NCBI RefSeq assembly: GCF_048544455.1
Contig: NC_133528.1
Location: 46,708,002 to 46,772,001 of the forward strand
Length of the DNA: 64,000 nt
Source of the DNA: Silene latifolia
Lineage: Eukaryota > Streptophyta > Magnoliopsida > Caryophyllales > Caryophyllaceae
Direction of reading: 5' to 3'
Shown here: positions 1 through 10,043 of the stretch, piece by piece
Numbering within the stretch: the stretch's first letter is position 1
Layout of the letters: every line of letters begins with the position of its first letter
The notes under the pieces: generated by a model
The model's input: the letters and a program-made list of their open reading frames with translations, nothing else
What the model was told of the DNA's origin: nothing
Database searches by the model: none
Program-made: the position numbers and the translations under genes

Positions 1-448
1 GAGATTGATGAAGCTGACATCAAGAAAGCTGAGATGTCAAAGGTTTGGTCCGAGATTTATGCAAATGTCGGGGTGATGGACGGTTATGCTACGGTTAAAC
101 ACATGAAGCAAGCTGCAGAAAATCCCGACACGGTTCAGGGAGAACATCACGGGACCAATGAACCGAAGACTAAAAACCAGGAAATCGAGGCTCTTCTAGG
201 GCATCACACTTCAAATGATATTGACCTTCGACCGCCAAACAAGGCCAAGAATAAGGGCAGTGGCAAAAGATTAAGGTCCTCCAAAGAAAAGGTCAAGACC
301 AAGCAACAAAAGAGGAAGCGAAGATGCGGTAACCGCAAGAAGTGGGAGAACCACAACAAGAGAACTTGTACTCTTTCATTTTTGAAAGTCCCCTTCCGAT
401 GACGATGATGAAGAAGAATCGAAAGCGAAGAGGTATGAATCGGACTAA
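1..448 (+). pseudogene. C-terminal end of a FAR1/MULE-type transposase (partial, broken)
   Basis: The reading frame is already open at the first base and runs to a stop at 400-402. The protein has a helical start (KVWSEIYANVGVMDG), then DLRPPNKAKNKGSGKR and a long Lys/Arg-rich tract with a degenerate Cys/His knuckle (RRCGNRKKWENHNKRTC). This order, a proline-rich line followed by NKGSGKR and a zinc-knuckle-like tail, is typical of the C-terminus of FAR1-related and Mutator-like transposases. A frame change near 380 cuts off an acidic tail (DDDDEEESKAKRYESD) that ends in TAA at 446-448, and some knuckle cysteines are replaced. The catalytic part lies outside the window. Assignment rests on motif resemblance only. 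With the Ulp1-like genes on the opposite strand it suggests a MULE carrying both transposase and ULP genes, as in the Kaonashi elements of Arabidopsis. Confidence 0.5.
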
Positions 449-1110
449 TACTCTCCTATTTTTGTAATGTTATCCTCTTATTCTTTGTTATTCCCCTATT
501 ATTCTGTGTTACTCGCTATTCTTTCTTTGTTGTGTTATTCTCTTGCTATTCTTCTATTAATGTGTTGTTATTTTTTAATAGAAAACGGATATTCTTTGTG
601 GAAATGGATAGTGTTCGCAATAGCAGAGAGTAGCCGCTAAATTTAGTCTCTTGCTATTCTCGCTATTAATATGTTGTTATTTCTATGCTATTAATGTTAT
701 TCCACCGCTATTCTCGCTATTAATGTAGCTTCTAAATACTAAGCAAAAATTAAAGCAATATAAATCAGATGCATGAACTAACAAAAATTGCAGGAATATG
801 TTATCCTTTTATTCTCCGTTATTCCCCTATTATTCTGTGTTACTCGCTATTCTGCTGCTTTGTTGTGTTATTCTACTGCTATTGTGCTATTAATGTGTTG
901 TTATTTTTGAATAGAAAATGGATATTCTTGGTGGAAATGGATAGTGTTCGCAATAACAAAGCAGAGTAGCCGCTAAATTTAGATTCTTTGCTATTCTCGC
1001 TATTAATGTGTTGTTATTCTACTGCTATTAATGTTATTCTACTTGCTATTCTCGCTATTAATGTAGCTGCTAAATACTAAGCAAAAATTGCAGGAATATG
1101 AATCAGATGC
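449..1110 (+). repeat. degenerate TTATTC/CTATTC repeat array, T-rich on plus strand
   Basis: Dozens of 6-12 bp units such as GTTATTCT, GCTATTCT and GCTATTAATG are strung together without a fixed period. A longer block is repeated: AGAAAACGGATATTCTTTG at 580-598 and AGAAAATGGATATTCTTGG at 913-931, and the phrase ATGAATCAGATGCATGAACT recurs near 770 and 1100. No coding potential is credible here. Confidence 0.8.
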
Positions 1111-1463
1111 ATGAACTAACAAAGACAAAAAAGACGCAAAAGACAGCGGCTACGATGAAGACCTCGCCTAAAAATGTCAAAGACTTTTACTATTTGTCAT
1201 TGTTTGAATTACATTTTAACCTAAAATGTATCTTCTAGATAATAAAGTGAGACCTACATTATATGAGAATTAATACTAGTTACTTTAATTTTTTTTGTTA
1301 GTATTATCTGACTGTTTTTTCACAAACCACCCACAAAAATAAAACTGCAAATTACACACTACAATAATAGTTGAATAATAACAGATTAGTAATATTTATA
1401 AAAAGCAGTTCCACTTTTCAGTTTTTATTAAAAACAGTTACCTAACCTAATCTAATATAATTA

Positions 1464-1780
1464 CAGGAAAACTGTTTGTATTCCCCAACCCCTATAAATA
1501 CTGCTATTGCGTGGTTTTAAAAAAAAACACACACACACTGAATAAGTACAGAAAAACTGTTTGTATTCAAGAAAAAACTCTGCATCTCCTCTGCAAAAAG
1601 GTAATTTCTTATCTGTTTTTTTTTTTGTTGGTAGACAGGTAATTTCTTATCTTTCTATACTTTATTACAGAAAAACTGTTTCTATTCCCCAAGCCCCTAT
1701 AAATTCGCTACTTGAGTAAAAAAACAAACACACACACTGAAAAAGTCCATTCCAAAAAAAAACTTTATCTCCTCTGCAAA
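1464..1780 (+). promoter_or_regulatory. duplicated core promoter and leader of the coiled-coil gene
   Basis: Two copies of the same block lie 205 bp apart. Each has ACTGTTT(G/C)TATTCCCC, then CCCCTATAAAT (TATA box near 1491 and 1696), an ACACACACACTGAA(A/T)AAGT stretch, then CTCCTCTGCAAAAAGGTAATTTC, a leader ending in a good GTAATT splice donor. The downstream acceptor is TGCAG at 1963-1967, directly before the ATG at 1969. The arrangement suggests two alternative promoters, each with a non-coding first exon. Promoter function is inferred. Confidence 0.5.
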
Positions 1781-1968
1781 AAGGTAATTTCTTATCTTTC
1801 TATTCTTTATTTTTCTTTCATGTTTATTTTTCTTATCTGTCAACACTATACTCTATGCTGCAGAAAAGGTAATTCTCTTTCTTCTGCTTTGGTTTGCTTT
1901 TAATTTGGTTGAAATATTTTAAACATCTTTTTATAATGCAAAAAGTTTCATACTTCCAATGCTGCAGG

Positions 1969-2424
1969 ATGAGTGACGTAACTGACGATAGCCGAAGGTC
2001 CCCGACAAGGCAGGAAATCGATGAAGCCAAACGGACGATAGAGTCCCTCACGATAGAGTTGATCGACACAAGGACAAATTTAGAGGCAGCAGAAACCCGT
2101 GAAGAGGCCTTAATAAGAGAGGTCGACAGTGTAAAGGCACAGTTGAAGGTTCTTTGAACTTCAAAATGAACGTATGCGTAGACAAGTTGAAGGAAAAGAA
2201 AAATAGGAACTACACGGAAGCCGACATGGACAATCAATTCATTGCTGGTGTGAATGCTCAGAGGAAGTATTACATGAAGCCGATATTTCAATCTCGGCCA
2301 TTGGACACCAGTTCGGAAAGCCATGGAACTTATGGAAGCGTACAAAAACCCTTTTGAGGATGAGTCGGTGGAAGTTGAGAGCACTGTCCAAGGACCGGCG
2401 CGCAGGCGTCAGAGAATAGAATAA
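1969..2424 (+). pseudogene. small coiled-coil protein gene, unrecognised family, frame-disrupted
   Basis: The ATG follows a TGCAG acceptor by one base. The first 62 codons (MSDVTDDSRRSPTRQEIDEA...) are Glu/Lys/Arg-rich with leucines spaced as in a coiled coil, ending at TGA 2155-2157. The sequence continues in other frames with similar composition: LQNERMRRQVEGKEK, then NYTEADMDNQFIAGVNAQRK, then AMELMEAYKNPFEDESVE and a basic end RRRQRIE before TAA 2422-2424. The ancestral protein was therefore probably about 150 residues with at least two frame disruptions. I do not recognise the family. Its position between a transposase end and Ulp1-like genes suggests it is transposon cargo. Confidence 0.45.
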
Positions 2425-2580
2425 AGATATAAAAATCTAACGATGATGGTCCAGGGCTGCTGCTTTTAAATATGTTTAAAATATTTATTGCTTTAAAAAT
2501 AATGGCTTTAATATTTTAGAACGTTAATGTTTATTATGTAAGTACTATCTTTAAGTGTTATTTACTACTATTTTTAAGTA
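2425..2580. other. AT-rich spacer
   Basis: Short AT-rich spacer after the coiled-coil gene, without gene signals. It marks the point where the dispersed repeat changes strand. Confidence 0.5.
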
Positions 2581-3490
2581 ATGTTGGAATAACAGAAGTT
2601 TTTGCCAGAATAATAGTGCAATAACAAAGCATAATAACTCGCTAATTATGCAGAATAATCTGCAATAACAGCAGAATAATGGTAGAATAACGAGTGTAAT
2701 AAAAGCAAAGTCTAAACCACTTTGCTTTTACACTTGACTAAATTTACACTTGAATAAAAATGAATAGTTTTAACAAAATAATCTTTGGACTAACAGTGGA
2801 ATAACAATGAGAATAAACTACTTGTTATGCGGAATAATAGTGCAAAAAGAGAAGAATAACGGTGCAATAACAATAGAATCATAGTTGAGAAAAAACAGCC
2901 ATTGACAGTTGAATAGAAAATGCATATTCTTCGTAGAAATTGGATAGTGTTTGTAAACCTTAATTAAACCACTGCTTTTACACTTGACTAAACTAGTGGA
3001 ATAACAGCAGAATAAGTGTAGACTAATAGTACAATAATAAACAGAGTAGCCGCTTATTATGCGGAGTAATATCTGCAATAAATAGCAATGAGAATAATGG
3101 TAGAATAACACTGCAAAAACGCACTCTAAACCACCGCTTTTACACTTGACTAAATTTACACTTGAATAGAAATGGATAGTGTTTCTAGAAAACAAAGGTA
3201 ATAAGAAAGCTTAATTAGACTAAAATAATCAGTAGACTAATTGTGCAATAACAAAGACAACAAATCGCTCATTATCCTGAATAATGAGAGAATAACGGTG
3301 GGATTAGAGTAAAAATGGATGGTGTTTGAAAAAAGTACAAGTAATATGAAAACTCAATTAAATTAGAGTACACACTGGAATAACACTAGAGTAATACGAG
3401 AATAACAAAGACAATAAACTAGTAATTATACAGAATAACGGCAATAATAAGACACTAATAGTCTAACAAACACAGTTTACACTAACTTAG
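2581..3490 (-). repeat. degenerate GAATAACAG array (T-rich on minus strand)
   Basis: Units such as GAATAACAG, GAATAATAG and GTGCAATAACAA follow each other without a constant period, plus longer repeated phrases (ACCACTGCTTTTACACTTGACTAAA-type sequence near 2716, 2973 and 3132). The orientation is opposite to the array at 449-1110. The array lies downstream of the minus-strand Ulp1-like gene. Confidence 0.8.
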
Positions 3491-3527
3491 TCGACTTCCC
3501 TGGATACACAACATTCAAAGGTCGCAT

Positions 3528-4509
3528 TCATGACGATGCCCGACTCTTCACTACCAAAGCAGATGATTGGGGTTGCACTTGGGGGCACTTCGGCAACTTG
3601 TTCCTTGCTGCCGCCAAACACAACGTCTTCGGCCTTCCAGTCTCACAAGTCTTCACTTTGTCAAGAACTACTTGCCTATGAAGATTAATATCCGCCAAGA
3701 TCAGGGAAGCCGACATTTCAACACAGAAACTTCGACGAGCAATCTTGCTGTGAAGATTGCACTCAAACACTCTTCCACCATATTCCGCCATCGTGTACAG
3801 CAAGAAACACCCCGACTCCGAATTCAGCAGTTCCTTCTTTTTCCATTTAAAAGGCACATCAACGATTTCGAAATTGCGGCAATCTTCAGACTTCAGAACA
3901 TTATGACCCTCCATAAAAACACGCATATAGTTTGCCACAATCTCGGCCAATCTTCTGTAATTGGCTATTTGCTTGGAATCGTGAGTCATGTTGTCCAAAA
4001 TATCAATCGATTCATTCAAAAAGTTGATGCAGAAACAAGAGTAGTGATCATTGTACAGAATCGGCACAAACACAAGGTCGGAGTTCAGACGACATCTTCC
4101 ATTGCAGGAATCGAAAAACACATTCCAGAATGCCAACAGCTTCTTACCCGGACCGTCAACAGGGCTTGAGGAATCAAAGTTCTCTAAGAGTGAATAAAGA
4201 GGATCCTTCAAAAGAGAAAGCATAAACAACCAAAAATAGTGCACAAGTGTTAACTTTATATCAATACTTGTGAGTCAATCTGTAGGTAATAACGCAAAAT
4301 AGCAAAGGAAAAAACAAAATACCATATGACGAACTCCGAAAAACATTGAGCTTGGTTCTGAGCGTTCCTCAAACTCCAACGAATTCAAAAGAACCGACCA
4401 AACATCAACTACTCTTGTTGTCATCATAGCAGCTGCATCTACAATGGAAACAATATCCCCCTTGTCCAAAAACACGCCGACCTCGTCGTTGTACAACACT
4501 AACATCTCC
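3528..4509 (-). other. Ulp1-like protease module 2 (His-Asp-Cys all present)
   Basis: Exon 4509-4323 (CAG acceptor, GTATTT donor) encodes VGVFLDKGDIVSIVDAAAM and ends SSMFFGV. The next exon, up to 4244, carries the catalytic block: FVPILYNDHYSCFCINFL with the presumed active His, DILDN with the Asp, and SESGCFLLYTMAEYGG with the Cys. The spacing fits the second half of a C48 peptidase. It ends with a basic tail (AARNKLPKCPQVQPQSSALV) and a stop at 3528. The DHY/ILDN/GCFLLY triad is visible, so the fold could be active, but the usual Trp after the His is replaced by Tyr and the usual Gln before the Cys is not obvious. Confidence 0.6.
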
Positions 4510-4800
4510 CTGCATTCACAAAAAATAACATATGATGAGAACAGTGGGATTACAGTGGTATAACAGCAGAATAACAGTTCAATAACAGAACAATAACAGC
4601 GAAATAATAGTGGTATAACAGCAGAATAACAAGAAGGGATTGACAGTGGGATTACAGTGGACTAACAGCGGAAAAATAGTGGTATAACAGTAGAATAACA
4701 GGTCAATAACAGCAGAATAACAAAGGGACCTAACAGTGAAATTAGACAACTCGCTAGGTTGACAAAAATAACAAAGATAATAACAAAGCAGATTAACAAT
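4505..4800 (-). repeat. GAATAACAG repeat array in intron
   Basis: Intron-like gap between two exons of protease module 2, made almost entirely of GAATAACAG, GTGGTATAACAG and TTCAATAACAG units. One 40-45 bp phrase (AGTGGTATAACAGCAGAATAAC...) occurs three times around 4551, 4609 and 4678. Confidence 0.75.
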
Positions 4801-4828
4801 GCAGACTAACAAGTGGGAAACAGAAAGA

Positions 4829-5407
4829 CTAACTGAACAGGAACACCACAATCAAAGAAATGAAAATCAACACATACTCTTCTTTCAACTGAGCGTCTTC
4901 ACGAAGAACAAAGTCCACCACTTGCTTCCGCACCTTCAGCATCTTAGAGAACTTTTTTTTGTTCTTCCGAAACAAATCCGACACCGCAACAAACCTACTG
5001 TCCTCTGGCCCGCAATCCATAGAGCAACCCATCCCGTCGTCTGCCTTACCCCTTTTACGACTACCCAAAGCCGACTTTGGACTCACGGGGCTATCCACAC
5101 CCCTGCTTCCCACTTGACGGGTGGCGTAGGGGTCTTTCTAGAGAATTTAGTTTGTCAATGACGAGAGGAGAAGCGACGGGCTCGACAACGTCAGTCGCGA
5201 CGTCTTAACCTTCTTACCAACAGTTTTCACCCTGCCGGAACCACGACGTTTCTTACCGCTTTGAGAAGCCCTCTTTTCCGCATCCTCAATACGCCGTCTC
5301 TCTTCAAGCACACTCAGGGTTTCCTTTCTTGTCTTGTTCAACTCTTCCAAACTTTTCAACACATCTCCCCTGGACTCGTTCATATCGACAAAGCACCAAC
5401 AAGGCAA
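4829..5407 (-). other. basic linker and upstream exon of protease module 2
   Basis: The 5407-5147 part is Lys/Arg/Glu-rich (EELNKTRKETLSVLEERRR, then SGKKRRGSGRVKTVGKKVK), a predicted coiled coil followed by a bipartite-looking nuclear localisation signal. The 5113-4880 part contains SRKRGKADDGMG and KMLKVRKQVVDFVLREDA before a GTATGT donor. The last stretch resembles PMLSKRKEVADYCFLNDH at the equivalent place in module 1, which supports duplication of the whole module. Confidence 0.45.
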
Positions 5408-6960
5408 CGATCTCGGTAGCGGTAGAGGGTTCTTGAATCAGAATTACCCAAGTCACAATCAAAAACAGTTCCACGGTAAAAGAGCATGTGCAACATCGTA
5501 TATACACCGCAGTCCAAATTTTCAATCGCAACCGTTTGTCAGGTAAAAGGGACGTTGACAATTTTATAATCTTTAACCTCCCCACCTCGGTCAACTCCTT
5601 TGTGGACCAGGAAATCAGACATCAAGTTCACCTTTTTTTAAAAAAAAAGAAAAAGAAAACATAATTACTAACAATACTTAAACAAACTAGGCTAAACACC
5701 AAGAGAAAATTAAAACACAATAAATGACTTACAGCAGTTTGACAATACACCAAACGTACACACGCCTGTTGATCATCAGCAAACATCGCCTCTTGAAATA
5801 CATTATCAAGATATTCAACCCTCTTCGAAATGAAATTGATGCACAAACAGCTAAAGTGCTCATGCAAAAGAATTGGGATGAAAATCTGGGAAAATATTTG
5901 GCCAAAAAAAATTGTTACTAATTATGTGGTTCTTTTAAAAAGCGAGTAAAACACATCGAATAACAAAGCAGAGTAATAGTAGACTAAAAGTAGAATAGTA
6001 GTAGAAAACACACAAAGTCTGAGAAAACATACCATATCAGAAGTAAGATCATACTCTCTCTTGTTGTTATTGACAAACACAGTAAATGACAATTTGACTT
6101 CCGCACATAAATCACTCCTGGAAGCCTTATCATCTTTCGACGGCATACAAAGTCGCCGCAATGGATACTAAACAAAAAGTGGAGAAAAAGAGTTGAAACG
6201 TGATGCAAAAATGAAAAATAAAGTAAAAGAAACGGTAAGATAGAATAACTAACTGTTGCACCCATCCCAAAGAAAAGTCGACTTGGGCTTCCTCTTATAC
6301 AAGTATCATTCAGAAAGAGGGACCACCAGTTGATAACACCAAGCATTATCATTGTATCTGGAACCATCGATTCCATATCCTCACGATTAAGGTAATTGTC
6401 CACACCCCAAGTGACAAGATTCTCCCTTCAAAACCGAATAAACAGGCAAAATAAGAGTCACATGAATATATTTTTGAAGAACAAAAAGCAGTATAATATA
6501 TTAAACAGAAAGCCGAAATTTTTTACAATAAAAACAAGCTCTTACCCTTGCGAAATGTTATGATCATTCAAGAAGCAGTAGTCTGCAACCTCTTTCCGCT
6601 TGGATAACATTGGGTTGAAAACATGTCCCATCGTTATCATTGATTTTGACAGGACAACTAGCTCAGGAGCCACAGGACCATAGGTGCATCCGAAATTCTG
6701 AGGCACAACAGACAACAGTAGCTCCTCATGTGCAGCAGAGTGCAACAAATAACTTGTACAGATAGTAGGAGCATTCAACCCAGCAACGCCATTGTCCTCC
6801 GGGACAGCCTCACCAACAACAGTACCAGCCTCCGACACAACCTCGGAATCCTGTTTATCAGATTTATCTATCTCGGACGCAGACCCCAAGCAACAAGTCC
6901 GCATGACAAGACATCACCACATCCGCTACTTCCTCTTCTGCAGATCCACGAATGCTTCAC
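5408..6960 (-). other. Ulp1-like protease module 1 (broken)
   Basis: Exon pieces in order: an acidic stretch ending MLSKRKEVADYCFLNDHNIS (6904-6542); VDNYLNREDMESMVPDTMIM with SPSRLFFGMGATV (6410-6255); a short piece with LRRLCMPSKDDKASRSDLC (about 6160-6040); the His/Asp exon HFSCLCINFISKRVEYLDN (about 5890-5730); and the Cys exon with KIVNVPFT, stop, then IENLDCGVYTMLHMLFYRG (about 5625-5400). The block order and several motifs match module 2. At least one in-frame TGA precedes the Cys motif. LDCGVYTM is closer to the classical Ulp1 D-C-G motif than module 2. Confidence 0.5.
5922..6010 (-). repeat. GAATAACA repeat array in intron
   Basis: Short patch of GAATAACAAAG, GTAATAGTAGACTAAA and GAATAGTAG units between two exons of protease module 1, in the same orientation as the other minus-strand arrays. 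Confidence 0.6.
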
Positions 6961-6988
6961 CGCCAATTTGAGTTGAATGCGAGTGTCA

Positions 6989-7843
6989 TTACGCAATGGA
7001 ATGTCGCACGGTATCCGTCACCTCCATCTCAGGCAAACAAGCATCAGGCTTTGGAATTTGAGTTGCTTGAACCTCTACCGGTGTACACTCAACAGTATTA
7101 GGCACGTCCTCTGGCGGATTATCAACAAGATAGTCTTCAACTTGAATGTTAACGTCCTCCACATCATTGTTAACATCCTCCACGTCAATGGTAATATCCC
7201 CAACATCAACTACTTTCTCACCGACATCAGCTGGCTCTCCATAACGAAACTGAATGTCAGCACAGATATCCGTCGTAATAGAATCTAAACCGAGTGGTGA
7301 CAATTGTGGAGTCCCCACCTTTGCACTTTGTTGAATGACGGGACTATGTTCAACACCCTTCTTTTCAGCTACACCCTTCTTTTCAGATATAGTCGGCTGC
7401 ACATCCGACAGCCCGACACACTCCTCATAGAATTGAGAAAACAGGTTAAATGATGGGGGTTCAATGATGACATCTTCATGTCTAGCTTTTTTGGAAGCTG
7501 GTTCTTCAGGAACAGTTGATCGCGATTTATTGGCCGCTTGCATAGCCAATACATGCTTTACCCGTTCGTCCAGCTCACGGATAACTTGATCCGTGAAGAA
7601 AGATGGGGTGGCAACCAAATTCTCTGACCCTTCACAACCAACTTTTTCTGACTGTTTGTTTGTGCTTTCTTTAGCAGCTCGTCGGGTTACTTGGCTGGGA
7701 AACTTAGCAGCAGGTGCTTGACCCATAGCCTGCTGGGTCTTCTTCATCATCTTCGACTTTATAAGTTCCGCCCGTTCCAAGTATCGGCGGCATAAAATCT
7801 GAGAGTCCCTCTCATTAAGAAGTATAAGTTGATGAACATCCTG
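6989..7843 (-). other. acidic linker exon of the Ulp1-like gene
   Basis: The frame opens after an AG acceptor at about 7843 (DVHQLILLNERDSQILCRRY) and stays open for about 280 codons to a stop at 6989. It is rich in Lys at first (ELIKSKMMKKTQQAMG), with a nuclear-type basic patch (EEPASKKARHED), then becomes very acidic with a short internal repeat of V(E/G)D(I/V)(T/N) type (DITIDVEDVNNDVEDVNIQV). No catalytic motif. It connects the N-terminal conserved domain to protease module 1. Confidence 0.5.
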
Positions 7844-7864
7844 TCAAGTTAAAATCCCAAAATT

Positions 7865-8200
7865 TTACTTAAAACAGTACAATAATAGTAGAATAACAGA
7901 GGAATAATAGTACACTAACAACAAAATATATAACAGTGGATTAATAGTAGAATGACAAAGTGAAGTAATAAAATAACAAAGGAATAACAAAGACACTAAC
8001 AAATGAGAATAAATAACGGTGGAGTAGTAGTAGAATAACAAAGTAGAATAACGGTGGAGTAACACTTGGAATGAAAATTAGAATAACAAAGTGGAATGAC
8101 AAAGTAGGAAAACGGAGGAATAACAAAGTGGAATAATAGTAAAATAATAGCAGTATGACAACTAATGCTTGAGGACAATAACAGAATAACATTTTAGAAT
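7865..8200 (-). repeat. GAATAACAAAG repeat array in intron
   Basis: Intron-like segment between the acidic linker exon and the conserved N-terminal domain exon, made of AGAATAACA, GGAATAACAAAG and GGTGGAGTA units. On the minus strand it is a long pyrimidine-rich run with TTATTC units. ORFs across it are artefacts of the repeat. Confidence 0.75.
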
Positions 8201-8233
8201 GATTCGTTTAAAAACAATCAAACAGATGCTTAC

Positions 8234-9050
8234 GTCGACCGTTGCGGACTGTACTTGCTCATCCGTAAGAATATCATCAGGTAGATCCAGAACAAGACAT
8301 CGACGTTGAGTACGTTGACCAGAGCCAACGATGTTTGGGCGAGACAATGGGAAAGCAACGTCTGAACGCTCCCCAGTGCCCAGAGCACCAGCAGCTGCCT
8401 CACGCTGCAACCTCTCATTGAAAGACTTAAAATCCCAATGTTTAATGAGCGGCAGCTCATTATTCACCTGATCACCGCTAAAGAAATAACGGTGAAAATA
8501 GGTGATAGCCAACAGCACTACACTACAACGAATATTTTTCCTCCCGATAAGGGCTTCACGCACATAAGTCACCAAGTCTGAGAAGACAAACTGACACCAA
8601 TTAAGTTCCTTGATCCTAGAAACATCTTCCACAGCGCTTAGAAGTCTAAGATCAAGCACATAACCCGACACAGGAGCAAGGAAACACGACATGGCAAGCA
8701 GAACAAAAGTCTTCTTAAACTCATCGTCCGCAACCAGAGACTCTAGCAGGGTCTCCTGAACTTTGTTAAGTGGTATCCCACTTTTGTTATTGGCGATACC
8801 ATACTTCTCACGCCAAGCACGCTTCAAAGCTTCTCCTTCAGCGTCTGCAGAACCAGGAAACCCAGTAATAACCAAATCCACTTTCGCACTGAATTTGGTA
8901 AACCAAACACATCGTGCACATCATCCGCAATCAACTCGAACTTCTCCGTTTGGATATTTCAAAATACTTCCCACTCCTAAAAGCATATATAAACTCCTGG
9001 AACATGGTATGGGGGAGGGAAGAAAGCTTCAACTCAAGTAAACCCCCGAA
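8234..9050 (-). other. conserved N-terminal domain exon of the Ulp1-like gene
   Basis: The open part from 8881 encodes DLVITGFPGSADAEG, then IPLNKVQETLLESLVADDEF, FKKTFVLLAMSCFLAP, LRLLSAVEDVSRIKELNWCQ and LPLIKHWDFKSFNERLQRE, ending at a GTAAGC donor near 8234. This layout (a GFP-G motif, KKTFVLLAM.CFLAP, a W.C.F line, then P.I..WD) is what I know from plant Ulp1-bearing transposon proteins, whose N-terminal region resembles plant-mobile/DUF1985-type domains. Upstream, 9050-8881, matching sequence continues in shifted frames (FELIADDVHDVFGLPN), showing frameshift decay. Confidence 0.5.
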
Positions 9051-9194
9051 TCTCATTTCCCTAATGACCTCTTCCGCTCCTCGGTGAGGGCTTCAATAAC
9101 TTTGAAAAGAAAAGCGGTAAAACAAGGCTAGTAAATGGATCGGCACTTGTGCACACAAAAAGGGAAAAAAATATACAATGCATTAAAACATTTA

Positions 9195-9320
9195 AGATAA
9201 CATAAGCAAAAGCAGCCGAATAATAGCAAAATAACAGGAGAGCATCAAAAAATAACACGAAAAGTAACATATTAATAGCTAAATAACAACAAAATAAAAG
9301 TAGAATAAAAGTAGTACATA
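9195..9320 (-). repeat. GAATAACA/AAATAACA repeat patch in intron
   Basis: Short intron patch (GAATAATAGC, AAATAACAGG, GAATAAAAGTAG) between the N-terminal exon and the conserved domain exon; same orientation as the other minus-strand arrays. Confidence 0.55.
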
Positions 9321-9364
9321 CGGTGGGATATTTCTGCACAACTCCACCTGAGGTTGCTTGCTAC

Positions 9365-9658
9365 TTACCACAATTCCTTCTCATGCTTAACTTTGCCACC
9401 CAACTTACTACTAGTCTTGGGTGGACTAGACGACAATTTCGCAAGTTGGGTCTCGGCCTTTCGTTTGGTTTTTTTCGTGGGTGGTTCGGTTGTACATATT
9501 TCTTGACTACGAGTACTCCTTCTCTCCGAGAAGCAAGTGCTCTTTGATGGAGATGTGACACAGGATTTGGATGGAGACGGACCAGGAGAATTTGATGATG
9601 ACGGTTGAGTAGACTTTGATGAAGCGGTGGATTTGATTCTTAACTTCATTTTCTGCAT
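9365..9658 (-). other. Ser/Pro-rich N-terminal exon of the Ulp1-like gene
   Basis: Begins MQKMKLRIKSTASSKSTQ, continues with Ser/Pro-rich repeats (SPGPSPSKSCVTSPSKS) and ends with a basic patch (PTKKTKRKAETQL) that looks like a nuclear localisation signal, then SSKLGGKVKHEKELW. Low-complexity composition fits a disordered N-terminus. Start codon choice is the first ATG of the frame; the connection to the next exon is inferred from strand and order. Confidence 0.4.
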
Positions 9659-9659
9659 T

Positions 9660-10040
9660 ACTATCTAGAAAATAAAGACAATGATCACTTTCAATGATAA
9701 ATAGGTATTCAACTAGACTTTTTTAATAATGACGCGAGTACCGTAACAGCAGAATAACAGAACACTAACAATTAGTAAAACAAATAACAGCAGCGAAAAC
9801 ACAAAAAGAACATGATGGATGTGTAAACAAAAACACGAAAGAGAATCAAAAGAAAAGCCTCTTTGAATAAAGAGTCAAAGACAGTTTCAAAATTACATAC
9901 GGCCTACATAAGCCTTCATAAAAACAAAATAGCGTACTAAATTACAGCCAGAAACGGTTTCGAATTACATAAAACCCAAAATACATTCTTTCCCACAAAG
10001 AACCAAAATGTACTTCCGAAAATACAGGACATAACATAAA
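9660..10040. other. spacer between the F-box-like ORF and the Ulp1-like gene
   Basis: AT-rich, with a few GAATAACAG units near 9745 and a run of degenerate 30-40 bp repeats (CAAAATTACATACGGCC / CGAATTACATAAAACCC). No ORF or RNA signal seen. Confidence 0.5.
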
Positions 10041-10043
10041 AAG

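Larger units (their letters stand above)
3528..9658 (-). pseudogene. two-module Ulp1-like (peptidase C48) transposon gene, spliced and decayed
   Basis: Read on the minus strand, a series of exon-like ORFs runs from a basic N-terminal exon at 9658 to a stop at 3528: N-terminal region (9658-9365), conserved domain (about 9050-8234), acidic linker (7843-6989), protease module 1 (about 6960-5400), linker (5407-4829) and protease module 2 (4509-3528). Introns between them are filled with GAATAACAG repeats. Ulp1-type proteases cleave SUMO or related tags in the nucleus; plant MULEs and other DNA transposons often carry catalytic copies. Several frames are broken (around 8880-9050 and in module 1, for example), so the gene is probably not expressed as one protein. 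Whether it was one double-protease gene or two tandem genes cannot be settled by eye; no promoter or start is obvious between the modules. Confidence 0.55.

Noticed and set aside
1833-2384. 183-codon open frame on the minus strand opposite the coiled-coil gene
   Set aside because: It is the antisense of the plus-strand coding frame, with no motif and no splice or promoter signal of its own.
3567-4169. 200-codon plus-strand open frame
   Set aside because: Antisense of the Ulp1-like catalytic exon; composition follows from the complement of the real frame.
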